Shown: positions 52,539-63,295, counted from the first letter of the stretch. The stretch is DNA of 64,000 nucleotides from Hominenteromicrobium mulieris (GCF_020687165.1 NZ_JAJEQC010000005.1); one strand, 5' to 3'. Notes: generated by a model not told the origin, from the letters alone. Made by a program: numbers and translations.

Positions 52539-53033
52539 ATGAACACACAGGGCAAGGTTTTCAAATATCCCGATAACGTCGATACGGATGTTATCATTCC
52601 CGCACGTTACCTCAACACCCCGAACGCACAGGAGCTTGCGCTCCACTGCATGGAGGATATTGACAAGGCGTTCGTAAAGAAGGTCGAAAAGGGCGACGTC
52701 ATTGTGGCGGGCTGGAACTTCGGCTGCGGCTCTTCCCGTGAGCACGCACCGCTCGTCATTAAAACCTGCGGCACGGGTTGCGTCATTGCAAAGAGCTTTG
52801 CGCGTATTTTCTACCGCAATGCCATCAATATCGGCCTGCCGATTCTCGAGTGCGAGGAAGCGGCGGACGAGATCAACGCAAACGACGAAGTTTCGGTCGA
52901 TTTTGATACCGGCATCATCACCGACATCACGACCGGCAAGACGTATAAGGCACAGCCGTTCCCGCCGTTCATTCAGAATATCATCAAAGCAGGCGGCTTG
53001 CTGAAGTCCCTCAAGGAGGCGGAAAACAAATGA
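52539..53033 (+). CDS. leuD: 3-isopropylmalate dehydratase small subunit
   Basis: A 164-residue small subunit providing the swivel domain. NVDTDVIIPARYLN and FGCGSSREHAP are signature motifs. GGAGGCG precedes the ATG. The last 4 bases overlap leuB. Confidence 0.95.
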   Translation: MNTQGKVFKYPDNVDTDVIIPARYLNTPNAQELALHCMEDIDKAFVKKVEKGDVIVAGWNFGCGSSREHAPLVIKTCGTGCVIAKSFARIFYRNAINIGLPILECEEAADEINANDEVSVDFDTGIITDITTGKTYKAQPFPPFIQNIIKAGGLLKSLKEAENK

Positions 53034-54109
53034 CGAAGAACATCGCGGTGATCCGCGGCGACGGCATCGGACCGGAGATCGTAAACGAAGCGCTCCGCGT
53101 GCTGGATAAAATTGCAGAGCTGTACGGACACACCTTTCATTATACAGACGTCGATATGGGCGGCTGTGCCATCGATAAGTGGGGCGACCCGCTGCCGCAG
53201 GAAATGCTCGATAAGTGCGTAGCTTCCGACAGTGTGCTGCTCGGCGCCGTAGGCGGCGACAAGTGGAACGACGTGCCGGGCCCGAAGCGCCCGGAAAAGG
53301 GTCTGCTGCGCCTGCGCGCGGGTATGGGAGTTTACAGCAACAACCGCCCGGCAAAGATCTGGCCGCAGCTCTCTGACGCTTCTCCGCTGAAAAAATCTAT
53401 TGTCGAAAAGGGCATCGATTTCATCATCGTGCGCGAGCTCATCGGCGGCATCTATTTTGGCGAGCATAAGACCGATGATGCAGACGGCCAGCCGGTCGCG
53501 ACGGACATTATGAAGTACAGTGAAGCGGAGATCGAGCGCATCGGCCGCATCGGATTCGAGACGGCAAGAAAGCGCAATCACCGTTTGTGCTCCGTAGAAA
53601 AGAGCAATGTGCTCGATACGAGCCGCCTTTGGAAGAAGGTCATGCACCGCTTGGCGGAAGAATACACCGACGTGGAGCTGACCGATATGCTCGTCGATAA
53701 CTGCGCGATGCAGATCGTGAAGAACCCGGCACAGTTCGACGTCATCGTGACGGAGAACATGTTCGGTGACATTCTTTCCGACGAAGCTTCCATGATCACC
53801 GGCTCCATCGGCATGATCCCGTCCTCGAGCCTCGGTGCAACGAGCTGCGGCCTGTACGAGCCGATCCACGGCTCTGCACCGGACATTGCGGGTCAGGACC
53901 TTGCAAACCCGATCGGCACCATTCTTTCCGCCGCCATGATGCTGCGTTACAGCTTCGATATGGCGAAGGAAGCCGATGCGGTGGAGCATGCGGTTTCCAA
54001 GTACCTTGACGCGGGTTACCGTACTGCCGACATTATGGAAGACGGCATGACGAAGGTTGGCTGCAAAAAGTGCGGCGACCTCATCCTTGAATACTTAACG
54101 AAGGAGTAA
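53030..54109 (+). CDS. leuB: 3-isopropylmalate dehydrogenase
   Basis: A 359-residue NAD-dependent enzyme oxidising 3-isopropylmalate, the last leucine-specific dehydrogenation. IRGDGIGPEIVNEALRVL opens the fold. Substrate arginines lie in LRLRAGMGVYSNNRP and the metal Asp cluster in NMFGDILSDEASMI. Coupled to leuD by an ATGA overlap. The ilvB gene follows after 4 bases. Confidence 0.95.
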   Translation: MTKNIAVIRGDGIGPEIVNEALRVLDKIAELYGHTFHYTDVDMGGCAIDKWGDPLPQEMLDKCVASDSVLLGAVGGDKWNDVPGPKRPEKGLLRLRAGMGVYSNNRPAKIWPQLSDASPLKKSIVEKGIDFIIVRELIGGIYFGEHKTDDADGQPVATDIMKYSEAEIERIGRIGFETARKRNHRLCSVEKSNVLDTSRLWKKVMHRLAEEYTDVELTDMLVDNCAMQIVKNPAQFDVIVTENMFGDILSDEASMITGSIGMIPSSSLGATSCGLYEPIHGSAPDIAGQDLANPIGTILSAAMMLRYSFDMAKEADAVEHAVSKYLDAGYRTADIMEDGMTKVGCKKCGDLILEYLTKE

Positions 54110-54113
54110 TTGA

Positions 54114-55781
54114 ATGCAGCTTACAGGTGCAGATATCCTCATCAGAACTTTAATTGAACAGGGCTGCGACACCGTTTTCGGTTATCCGGGCGGGCAGATC
54201 CTGAACGTTTACGACAGTCTTTATAAATATCAGAATGAAATTCGCCACATGCTGACGGCGCACGAGCAGGGCGCTGCCCACGCGGCGGACGGCTACGCAA
54301 GAGCGACCGGCAAGGTGGGCGTGGTGATGTCCACCTCCGGCCCGGGCGCAACGAACCTTGTGACCGGTATTGCGACGGCGTACCTCGATTCCATCCCGCT
54401 TGTCGCGATTTGCGGCAACGTGCCGACAACACAGATCGGCACGGACAGCTTCCAGGAGATCGACATTACGGGCGTGACGCTGCCCATTACGAAGCACAAC
54501 TACTTCGTCGGCTCCGTGGAGAATCTGGCGGACACCATCCGCGAGGCGTTTGCGCTTGCGCAGTCCGGCAGACCGGGCCCGGTGCTCATCGATGTGCCGA
54601 AGGACGTGCAGACAGCGGTCTGCGACTACGAGCCGCAGGCACCCGTACAGCCCGAAGAACGCCACGCGGCGAAGGACGTGCGCATCAAAGAAGCCGCGGC
54701 GCTCATCAATGTCTCGAAGCGCCCGTTCATTTACTTCGGCGGCGGTCTCATCACATCGGAAGCGCAGGAAGAAATGCTGGCGCTCGCCGAGAAGATTGAC
54801 GCGCCGATCGGCTGCTCCTTGATGGGTCTTTCCGGCATTCCGACCGACCACCCGCGTTTCCTTGGTATGCAGGGCATGCACGGCCACTACGCTTCTTCCA
54901 TGGCGATGCACGACGCCGACCTCATCATTTCGCTCGGCGTGCGCTTTAACGACCGCGTGACGGGCAACCGCGAGAAGTTTGCGAAGCTTGCGCAGATCAT
55001 CCATATTGACGTGGACGGCTCCGAGCTCTCGAAAACCGTGAACTCCGCCTGCGGCCTGCGCGGCGACGTGAAGCTGACGCTGCAAAAGCTCATTCCGCTC
55101 GTCAACGCAGAGCAGAAGCCCGACTGGGAAAAGGCCGTGAAGGCCTTAAAAGAAACCGAAAACGATTATCTCGATATTCGCCCGGGCCTTACGCCCCGCA
55201 ACGCGATCATGACGCTGAACAAGCACCTCGGCGAGAATACCGCCGTTGCAACGGACGTCGGCCAGCACCAGATGTGGGCGGCGCAGAACGTGAACTTTAA
55301 AAAGCCGCGCCGCTTCATTTCCAGCGGCGGCCTCGGCACCATGGGCTTCGGCCTCGGTGCGGCCATCGGTGCGGCGGTCGGCACAGGCGAGCGCAGCGTG
55401 CTCGTCACGGGCGACGGCAGCTTCGGTATGTGTCTCAACGAACTCACCACTGCCGTAACCTACAACGTGCCGGTTGTCATCCTTCTGATGAATAACGGCG
55501 TGCTCGGCATGGTGCGTCAGTGGCAGACGCTGTTCTTTAATAAGCACTATTCCAACACGATTCTCGACCGCAAGACTGACTTTGTGGCGCTTGCGCGCGC
55601 GTTCGGCGCGGACGGCGAGGCTGTTGATACCGTGGCGGCGCTCGACAAGGCGTTTGAGCACGCGTTCAGCTGCGACGGCCCGTATGTCATCGATTGCAGG
55701 ATCGATAAGGACGAATTCGTCCTGCCCATGCTCCCGCCGGGCGGCAGCATGGATGATATTATCATGAAGGTGGGTGAATGA
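54114..55781 (+). CDS. ilvB: Acetolactate synthase large subunit
   Basis: A 555-residue ThDP enzyme forming acetolactate or acetohydroxybutyrate, shared by valine, leucine and isoleucine synthesis. AHEQGAAHAADGYAR contains the conserved Glu that activates thiamine. GDGSFGMCLNEL with the later MNN is the ThDP-Mg motif. AAGGAG precedes the ATG. It is followed directly by ilvN. Confidence 0.95.
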   Translation: MQLTGADILIRTLIEQGCDTVFGYPGGQILNVYDSLYKYQNEIRHMLTAHEQGAAHAADGYARATGKVGVVMSTSGPGATNLVTGIATAYLDSIPLVAICGNVPTTQIGTDSFQEIDITGVTLPITKHNYFVGSVENLADTIREAFALAQSGRPGPVLIDVPKDVQTAVCDYEPQAPVQPEERHAAKDVRIKEAAALINVSKRPFIYFGGGLITSEAQEEMLALAEKIDAPIGCSLMGLSGIPTDHPRFLGMQGMHGHYASSMAMHDADLIISLGVRFNDRVTGNREKFAKLAQIIHIDVDGSELSKTVNSACGLRGDVKLTLQKLIPLVNAEQKPDWEKAVKALKETENDYLDIRPGLTPRNAIMTLNKHLGENTAVATDVGQHQMWAAQNVNFKKPRRFISSGGLGTMGFGLGAAIGAAVGTGERSVLVTGDGSFGMCLNELTTAVTYNVPVVILLMNNGVLGMVRQWQTLFFNKHYSNTILDRKTDFVALARAFGADGEAVDTVAALDKAFEHAFSCDGPYVIDCRIDKDEFVLPMLPPGGSMDDIIMKVGE

Positions 55782-55782
55782 G

Positions 55783-56289
55783 ATGAATCGATATACCGTA
55801 GCGGTTCTGGTCAATAACCAGTTCGGCGTGCTGAACCGTGTGACGAGCATGTTCAGAAGACGTCAGTTCAACATCATTTCTCTGACCGTCAGCGAAACGG
55901 AATCGAACGCGCTTTCCCGCATCACCGTCACGTTTGAGGGCGGCGAGACGCAGAAGCAGCAGCTCGTGAACCAGCTTTATAAGCTGCCGGACGTTTGCTC
56001 CATTAAAGAGTTTACCCCGGACACCTCCGTCAGCTGCGAGCTGATGCTCATTAAGCTGAAAAACGATTCCAAAACGCGCAGTGACATCCTTGCCGCGGCG
56101 GACGCGTTCGGCGCGAAGACCATGGATTACTCCAAGGATTCCCTGATGCTTTGCCTGACCTCCGAATCGCGAAAAATCGATGAATTCGTCGATTTGATGC
56201 GCGACTACGAGATCCTTGAGATCTGCCGCACCGGCAATGTTTCCCTTGAAAAGGGCAGCACGACGATCCGTCAGGCCATCAATTTCTAA
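55783..56289 (+). CDS. ilvN: Acetolactate synthase regulatory subunit
   Basis: A 168-residue protein. ATG 55783 is preferred over GTG 55774, which lies on the ribosome site AAGGTGG. An N-terminal ACT domain (AVLVNNQFGVLNRVTSMFRR) would bind valine for feedback, and a C-terminal ACT-like domain binds the large subunit. It lies 1 base after ilvB. Confidence 0.93.
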   Translation: MNRYTVAVLVNNQFGVLNRVTSMFRRRQFNIISLTVSETESNALSRITVTFEGGETQKQQLVNQLYKLPDVCSIKEFTPDTSVSCELMLIKLKNDSKTRSDILAAADAFGAKTMDYSKDSLMLCLTSESRKIDEFVDLMRDYEILEICRTGNVSLEKGSTTIRQAINF

Positions 56290-56347
56290 TTTAGTTTGTC
56301 CATTTAAATTAACATACCAATTCATGCACAGAAAGAGGTAATTTATC

Positions 56348-57364
<1,017 letters not shown>

Positions 57365-57391
57365 TTTGAACGGAATCTGTTTTAAGGGGAT

Positions 57392-57419
57392 AGCCATAGG
57401 GGAGTTTTCCTCTATGGCT
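57392..57419 (+). other. Hairpin between ilvC and ilvD
   Basis: AGCCATAGGGG pairs with CCTCTATGGCT around a short loop, without a good T-run. It may be an mRNA-processing or partial attenuation site that sets lower ilvD expression. A 135-base gap separates the two genes. Confidence 0.45.
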
Positions 57420-57499
57420 TAAACCCTATTTACACACGGCGCGTTTTTCCATGTGGGACGCCGCGCCACAGCCAAAATTTCACGGATCGAGGAAATAAA

Positions 57500-59155
57500 A
57501 TGAAAAGTGATTCTCTGAAAATCGGTACGCAGAACGCGCCGCACCGTGCGCTGTACCATGCTCTGGGCCTCACGGAGGAGGAGATCGAACGTCCGCTCGT
57601 CGGCATCGTCAGCTCCTATAACGAGATCGTCCCGGGCCACATGAATATCGATAAAATTGTGGACGCCGTAAAGATCGGTGTTGCGATGGCAGGCGGCACG
57701 CCGATTGTCTTCCCGGCGATCGCGGTATGCGACGGCATTGCAATGGGCCACACCGGCATGAAGTATTCGCTCGTCACGCGCGACCTCATTGCGGATTCCA
57801 CCGAAGCCATGGCATTGGCACACGGCTTTGATGCGCTCGTCATGGTGCCGAACTGCGACAAGAACGTGCCGGGTCTTTTGATGGCGGCGGCGCGCCTTAA
57901 TGTGCCGACGGTGTTCGTCAGCGGCGGTCCGATGCTTGCGGGCCACGTAGACGGTGCAAAAACGAGCTTCTCCTCCATTTCGGAGGCGGTGGGCGAATTC
58001 AACGCCGGTAAGATTACCGAAGAAAAGCTGCGCGAATATGAGTGCAAGACCTGCCCGACATGCGGCTCCTGCTCCGGCATGTACACCGCAAACTCCATGA
58101 ACTGCTTGACTGAAGCCCTCGGCATGGGTCTGCGCGGCAACGGCACCATCCCGGCGGTATACTCCGCACGTATCGAGCTTGCAAAGCACGCAGGCATGGC
58201 GGTCATGGATATGCTGAGAAAGAATATTCGCCCGCGTGACATCATGACGAAGGACGCCATTATGAACGCTCTTACGGTCGATATGGCACTCGGCTGCTCT
58301 ACGAACAGTATGTTGCATCTGCCGGCCATCGCGCACGAGTGCGGCATCGAGATCAACCTCGACATCGCAAACCGGATCAGCGAAAAGACCCCGAACCTGT
58401 GCCATCTGGCACCGGCGGGCAGAACGTACATTGAAGAGCTTGACGAAGCGGGCGGCGTGTACGCTGTGATGAATGAGCTGAGCAAAAAGGGTTTGCTGCA
58501 CACGGACTGCATAACCGTGACCGGCAAGACCGTCGGCGAGAACATCAAGAATTGCGTGAACCTGAACCACGACGTTATCCGTCCCATTGAGAATCCGTAC
58601 AGTCAGACCGGCGGCATCGCCGTGCTGCGCGGTAATCTTGCGCCGGAGGGCAGCGTTGTAAAGCGCTCTGCCGTTCTGCCGGAGATGCTTGTGCATGAAG
58701 GCCCGGCACGCGTGTTTGAGAGCGAGGAGGACGCACAGGCGGCCATCAACGCGGGCAAGATCGTACCGGGCGACGTCGTTGTCATCCGCTATGAGGGTCC
58801 GAAGGGCGGCCCCGGTATGCGCGAGATGCTGAACCCGACCTCTGCTATCATGGGCATGGGTCTCGGCAACAGCGTGGCGCTCATCACGGACGGCCGTTTC
58901 AGCGGCGCAACGCGCGGCGCGTGCGTTGGCCATGTTTCCCCGGAAGCGGCTTCCGGCGGCCCCATCGGCGTTGTGGAGGAAGGCGACATCATCAGCATCA
59001 ATATTCCGGAGAACAAAATTGAGCTGAAGGTGGACGAGGCTGTCCTCAATGAACGCATGAAGAACTTTGTGCCGAAGAAGAAAGAGCTTTCCGGCTACCT
59101 GAAGCGCTATGCGGCGCTGGTCTCCAGCGGTGCTTCGGGGGCGATTTTGAACTGA
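57500..59155 (+). CDS. ilvD: Dihydroxy-acid dehydratase
   Basis: A 551-residue Fe-S dehydratase, the step before transamination to valine and isoleucine. PNCDKNVPG and CPTCGSCSGMYTANSMNCLT contain the cluster cysteines and active-site region. GAGGAAAT precedes the ATG. Its stop overlaps the start of the ATPase gene (TGATG). Confidence 0.95.
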   Translation: MKSDSLKIGTQNAPHRALYHALGLTEEEIERPLVGIVSSYNEIVPGHMNIDKIVDAVKIGVAMAGGTPIVFPAIAVCDGIAMGHTGMKYSLVTRDLIADSTEAMALAHGFDALVMVPNCDKNVPGLLMAAARLNVPTVFVSGGPMLAGHVDGAKTSFSSISEAVGEFNAGKITEEKLREYECKTCPTCGSCSGMYTANSMNCLTEALGMGLRGNGTIPAVYSARIELAKHAGMAVMDMLRKNIRPRDIMTKDAIMNALTVDMALGCSTNSMLHLPAIAHECGIEINLDIANRISEKTPNLCHLAPAGRTYIEELDEAGGVYAVMNELSKKGLLHTDCITVTGKTVGENIKNCVNLNHDVIRPIENPYSQTGGIAVLRGNLAPEGSVVKRSAVLPEMLVHEGPARVFESEEDAQAAINAGKIVPGDVVVIRYEGPKGGPGMREMLNPTSAIMGMGLGNSVALITDGRFSGATRGACVGHVSPEAASGGPIGVVEEGDIISINIPENKIELKVDEAVLNERMKNFVPKKKELSGYLKRYAALVSSGASGAILN

Positions 59156-60333
59156 TGGGTAGTTTACAGGAGTTGAGCATCCGCCTTTCCACGCTGGCGG
59201 TGTTCAAAGAATTACAGGAAGATGCGGTTATAAATAGTCTGCGTAAGTATCTCGCAGAGCCGTCCCCGGCGCTGTATGCGTCGTTCGTCTCTGCGCTGTA
59301 CCGCGCAAACGGCGGCATACTCGGCGCGTATGTGCGCGAAATCTGCGAAAACAGCGAGAACGTCTACGTGCAGGCCGTGGGCAAAAAGGAAGAGATCCCC
59401 GCTTACCTGCGCGAGGCCGTTTTGGAAGAGCTTAAAACGCTGCAGATGACGGCGGAGCTCACGCCGGAAACGCTGCGCAGCGCGATGGAGTATAGGGGCT
59501 TTTTACCCGGCTTTGTCAGCGAAGCGCCGGACATTAAAGCGTGCTACACAGAGCGCACCGAGAACATCGGCAAGTACGGCTACGGCATTTACGCCAAAAA
59601 CCGTATGTTCTACCTTGGCGAGAATGCCGAGATCGTGCCGGTCAGCAACCCGGACAAGACGGAGCTTTCCGACCTTGTGGATTACGCCCGCGAGCGCCAG
59701 ATCATCATCGATAACACAAAGGCGCTGCTTGAGGGTAAACCCGCAGCGAACATTTTGCTGACGGGCGACGCCGGTACGGGTAAATCGTCTACGGTGAAAG
59801 CCGTCGTCAATGCGCTGTGGCGCGAGGGTTTGCGTATCATCGAGGTGCGCAAGGATCAGTTACAGTCTATCCCGAAAATTCTCGATGAGCTTTCTGCGAA
59901 CCCGCTGAAGTTTATTCTGTTCATCGACGACCTTTCGTTCCTCAAGGACGACGATAACTTCAATGCACTGAAAGCGGTGCTGGAGGGCTCCGTTACGGCG
60001 AAGTCGCAGAACGTGGCAATCTACGCGACGAGTAATCGCCGCCATATCATCAAGGAGAAGTTCTCCGACCGTGAGGGCGATGACATTCACCGCAACGATA
60101 CGATGCAGGAGCTCGCATCGCTTTCCGAGCGCTTCGGCATCCACGTGACATTCAGCAAGCCGAACAAGGACACGTTTCTGCACATCGTGCGCCACCTTGC
60201 GGAGGAAAACGGCATCGATATGCCGACGCAGGAACTGGAGCTGCTCGCCGAGCGCTTTGCGCTGGAGCGTGGCAACCGCTCCGCGAGACTTGCCCGTCAG
60301 TTCATCGACGGACTGCTTTCCAAGGCGGAATAA
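59155..60333 (+). CDS. DUF815-family AAA ATPase
   Basis: A 392-residue AAA+-type ATPase. Walker A is GDAGTGKSSTVKAVV near residues 204-218, Walker B is FILFIDDLSF and sensor 1 is YATSNRRHI. The N-terminal 180 residues are helical and less conserved. The family is widespread in Clostridia and its function is unknown. It overlaps ilvD by one base, so it is expressed from the ilv-leu operon. Confidence 0.85.
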   Translation: MGSLQELSIRLSTLAVFKELQEDAVINSLRKYLAEPSPALYASFVSALYRANGGILGAYVREICENSENVYVQAVGKKEEIPAYLREAVLEELKTLQMTAELTPETLRSAMEYRGFLPGFVSEAPDIKACYTERTENIGKYGYGIYAKNRMFYLGENAEIVPVSNPDKTELSDLVDYARERQIIIDNTKALLEGKPAANILLTGDAGTGKSSTVKAVVNALWREGLRIIEVRKDQLQSIPKILDELSANPLKFILFIDDLSFLKDDDNFNALKAVLEGSVTAKSQNVAIYATSNRRHIIKEKFSDREGDDIHRNDTMQELASLSERFGIHVTFSKPNKDTFLHIVRHLAEENGIDMPTQELELLAERFALERGNRSARLARQFIDGLLSKAE

Positions 60334-60432
60334 AAACCTTATACAGCAGACTGTTTTTGAAGCGGCACCTTTGCCGTTAAAACACGAAATGAAAAATGCT
60401 CCCGGTTTTTAGCTGGTTGCTCATAAAAAAGT

Positions 60433-60475
60433 GAATCCGACCTATGGCTGCAATCAAAGGTCGGATTCTTTTTTT
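60433..60475 (+). terminator. Terminator of the ilv-leu operon
   Basis: GAATCCGACCT (60433-60443) pairs with AGGTCGGATTC (60458-60468), followed by TTTTTTT. The stretch 60476-60615 contains no gene that I can support. Confidence 0.85.
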
Positions 60476-60615
60476 ATGTTAGGGCTAGAATATCCATGGC
60501 TCCCTCTGACGCGGGAGGCTTGGATGCGGTGCAAAATCGCACATTACCGCACTACACCGAATGGTGTATAGAAGTGCGCCCTTACTGTTTGACAAATTGG
60601 AATTGATTTTCCTTT

Positions 60616-61122
60616 TTATTTCTTAGTATCAATCCAAATGAAAACTCTCTCGTCAGTTCTTTCAGTAACAACACCTCCGTTTGCTATTGCCACAGCTTGA
60701 GATGCTATGTTATCTAAAAGAATGGTTACTAACACTTTATCTATTCCCATTCCTTTCGCTTCATTAAGCAATAATCTCAGCAGTTCTTTTCCATATCCTT
60801 TTCCACGAAACGCTGGTGCAATTCCGTACCCGATATTTCCTCCTGCTTTTCTCAATGCCTCAGTCAAAAAATGTCTGACAGAACCAAATCCAACCGGAAT
60901 ACCATCAGCATATAGCCAAAAAGTTGTAGAAGGCACTTTCCAACCATCTACAATCCCTTCTTGCTCAGAATCCCTCTGTTTTACAATCAACCATTCTTTA
61001 TACTCATCAAATGTTAATCCGTTGGCTTTGTTAATTAATCCATTTTCTTCAGCAGGGATCTCTTGCAGCATTGTGTAAATATCTAAGCCATCATCAACTG
61101 ACAATCTTTTTAATTCCAACAT
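60616..61122 (-). CDS. GNAT-family N-acetyltransferase
   Basis: A 168-residue acetyltransferase. ATG 61122 is chosen because AAGGAG lies 11 bases upstream; a TTG at 61131 is too close to it. The acetyl-CoA loop is GYGIAPAFRGKGYGKELLRL, followed by DKVLVTILLDNIASQAVAIA. It resembles ElaA/YjcF-type small-molecule acetyltransferases; the substrate is unknown. It is clearly AT-richer than the ilv and purF genes on either side, suggesting recent acquisition. Confidence 0.85.
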   Translation of the reverse strand: MLELKRLSVDDGLDIYTMLQEIPAEENGLINKANGLTFDEYKEWLIVKQRDSEQEGIVDGWKVPSTTFWLYADGIPVGFGSVRHFLTEALRKAGGNIGYGIAPAFRGKGYGKELLRLLLNEAKGMGIDKVLVTILLDNIASQAVAIANGGVVTERTDERVFIWIDTKK

Positions 61123-61205
61123 TATTTTCAATTCTCCTTAATCAAATAAACTCAAGTTTATCAGTCTGTTTAATCATATCATATGGCTTCAATGTACGGC
61201 AAGAA

Positions 61206-61235
61206 CAATCCCGGCAGACATTACTGCCGGGATTG
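61206..61235. terminator. Strong hairpin downstream of purF
   Basis: CAATCCCGGCAG (61206-61217) and CTGCCGGGATTG (61224-61235) pair perfectly over 12 bp with a six-base loop. No long T-run follows on either strand. It could still terminate purF read-through on the minus strand. Confidence 0.5.
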
Positions 61236-61300
61236 ATGCTGTTTTATGGACATCTACATTTATGCCGGGAGCGTTTTTGTGTATACAGGTAAATTTGATT

Positions 61301-61450
61301 TTACAAATTGCTGTGGCGGCGGCTCGAACCCGTTTGCAGGGTACTGCCGAGACTGGTGATGCAAAGGAGTGTTGCGATGAGGAACACGCCGGGAATGACG
61401 ATAATCCACCACGCGTTTGTGAGCAGAGCCTTTTCGCCGACAGAAACGCA
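61301..61450 (-). pseudogene. C-terminal remnant of a DppC/OppC-like peptide ABC permease
   Basis: Immediately after the purF stop and in the same frame, 49 codons read CVSVGEKALLTNAWWIIVIP then GVFLIATLLCITSLGSTLQ before a stop at 61301. The LLTNAWWIIVIPG...LCITSLG pattern is the last membrane span of oligopeptide transporter permeases. There is no start codon, signal or rest of the gene nearby. It looks like the 3' end of a lost transporter gene fused next to purF by a deletion. Confidence 0.7.
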
Positions 61451-62890
61451 TTACGCTTCGTATTCGCCGCGGATGTCGTCTTTCGGGGCGGGAATGGGGT
61501 AGTTACCCGTAAAGCAGCCCGTGCAGATGCCGAGGCCGTTCACCATTTCCGGCAGACGCTCTAAACGTAAATAACCGAGCGTATCTGCGCCGATCTCCTT
61601 GCAGATCTCGTCGACCGTGTGATTATAGGCGATAAGCTGGTGGCGCTCCGGCACATCGATGCCGAAGTAACACGGCCACAGGAACGGGGGCGAGCTGATG
61701 CGCATGTGCACCTCTTTTGCGCCTGCGTCTTTCAGCATGTTCACAATCTGGTCGCTCGTCGTGCCGCGCACGATGGAGTCATCGATGAGGATGACGCGCT
61801 TATCCTTGACAACCTCGCGCAGGACATTTAATTTAACGCGCACGCTGGATTCACGGCTGCTCTGCTTCGGTTTGATGAATGTGCGGCCGACGTAGTTGTT
61901 TTTCACGAATGCCGTGCCGTAGGGGATGCCGGATTCCATGGCGTAGCCCTGTGCTGCCGCGTTGCCGGATTCCGGCACGCCGACGACGATGTCCGCATCC
62001 ACGGAGGAATCTTTCGCGAGGAAACGGCCGGCAAGCAGACGTGCGGAATACACGTTGATGCCGTCAATGCGGCTGTCCGGGCGGGCGAAATAAATGTACT
62101 CAAAAATGCAGCGTCCCTGCTTTTCGGCGGGAAGGCAGTGCGATTTGTCGGAGAGAATGCCGTTCGGCGTGATGGTGACAATCTCGCCCGGCTCTACGTC
62201 GCGGACGAATTCCGCGCCCACGGCGTCAAGCGCACAGGTCTCGCTGGAGAGGAAATACGTGTTGTCGCGCTTGCCGATACATAGGGGCTTGAAGCCATAG
62301 GGATCGCGCGCGCCGATCAACTTGCGGGGGGACATGACCGCGAGGGCATAGGCACCCTCAATTTTGTCCATCGTGCGGCTGACGGCCTCCTGCACGTTTT
62401 TCGTCTGCACGCGCTCGCGTGCGATGTAGTAGGCGATCGTCTCGGAATCGATGGTCGTCTGGAAAATAGCGCCGCTGTACTTTAGCTTTTCGCGGAGGTC
62501 AACGGCATTTGTCAGGTTGCCGTTGTGCGCTACGGCCAGCGTGCCCTTGATATAGTGGATGATGAGCGGCTGCGCGTTTTCGCGGTTGCTCGCGCCGGCG
62601 GTGGAGTAGCGCACATGGCCCACGCCGATATTGCCGTGCAGGCGATTGAGACGCTCCTCGTCGAATACCTCGTTTACAAGGCCCATGTCCTTGTAGTAAT
62701 CCACCTTGCCTTTGGGGCCCTCGGTGTCGCTGACGGCGATGCCGCAGCTTTCCTGTCCGCGGTGCTGCAAGGCGAATAATCCGTAATAAATGGAAGAAGA
62801 AATGTCGTGTCCGTCAAAATCGTATGCGCCGAAAACACCGCATTCCTCGCCGGGCTTGTCCGTTTCAAATGGTGTTCGATCGTAGTTCAT
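61451..62890 (-). CDS. purF: Amidophosphoribosyltransferase
   Basis: A 479-residue enzyme for the first committed step of purine synthesis, making phosphoribosylamine from PRPP and glutamine. A 16-residue propeptide precedes Cys17 of CGVFG, the glutaminase nucleophile. The PRPP site is VILIDDSIVRGTTSDQ. Cysteines in CIFEYIYFARPDS, PCYFGID and GICTGCFTGNYP match the [4Fe-4S]-containing Bacillus type. It stands alone, with its own promoter at 63004-63032. Confidence 0.95.
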   Translation of the reverse strand: MNYDRTPFETDKPGEECGVFGAYDFDGHDISSSIYYGLFALQHRGQESCGIAVSDTEGPKGKVDYYKDMGLVNEVFDEERLNRLHGNIGVGHVRYSTAGASNRENAQPLIIHYIKGTLAVAHNGNLTNAVDLREKLKYSGAIFQTTIDSETIAYYIARERVQTKNVQEAVSRTMDKIEGAYALAVMSPRKLIGARDPYGFKPLCIGKRDNTYFLSSETCALDAVGAEFVRDVEPGEIVTITPNGILSDKSHCLPAEKQGRCIFEYIYFARPDSRIDGINVYSARLLAGRFLAKDSSVDADIVVGVPESGNAAAQGYAMESGIPYGTAFVKNNYVGRTFIKPKQSSRESSVRVKLNVLREVVKDKRVILIDDSIVRGTTSDQIVNMLKDAGAKEVHMRISSPPFLWPCYFGIDVPERHQLIAYNHTVDEICKEIGADTLGYLRLERLPEMVNGLGICTGCFTGNYPIPAPKDDIRGEYEA

Positions 62891-63003
62891 AGAAGTCCCC
62901 CGTTCCTCCGCAAACCGCGGTATTCTGCTGTTTGTGTTCAGTTTATCTGCCGAAAATACACAGGCGGCAAACGCCGTGAAAACGTTTCCCGCTTAACAGA
63001 ATT

Positions 63004-63032
63004 ATTATAATCGGATTTTTGTGAAATTGCAA
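63004..63032 (-). promoter_or_regulatory. purF promoter
   Basis: On the minus strand TTGCAA (63027-63032) and TATAAT (63004-63009) are 17 bases apart. About 110 bases of leader precede the purF ATG. No PurR box or purine riboswitch was recognised. Confidence 0.75.
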
Positions 63033-63103
63033 TTCTAAGTTTTAAAAACTGCAAATATGTGTAGAGGATGACAAAATCCTTTGACAAACGGCGCGCAAAA
63101 TCG

Positions 63104-63132
63104 TTGAAACAAAAAACAAAATGCGGTATAAT
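63104..63132 (+). promoter_or_regulatory. Promoter of the hydroxyacid dehydrogenase gene
   Basis: TTGAAA (63104-63109) and TATAAT (63127-63132), 17-base spacing. The leader carries a GAACAGTCC/GGACTGTTC hairpin at 63158-63178. Confidence 0.75.
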
Positions 63133-63295
63133 AGCAAGCGAAAGAAACGACGAGCCCGAACAGTCCGGGGGACTGTTCAGCCGTAAGAAACCCTATCAAA
63201 GGTTTTTTAAACGGCGGTCAGAAACGGCCGTTAGAAAGAGCCATAACACATTTTTACATGTAGGATAAAAAATGAAAGACAGAAAGGACCTCGCT

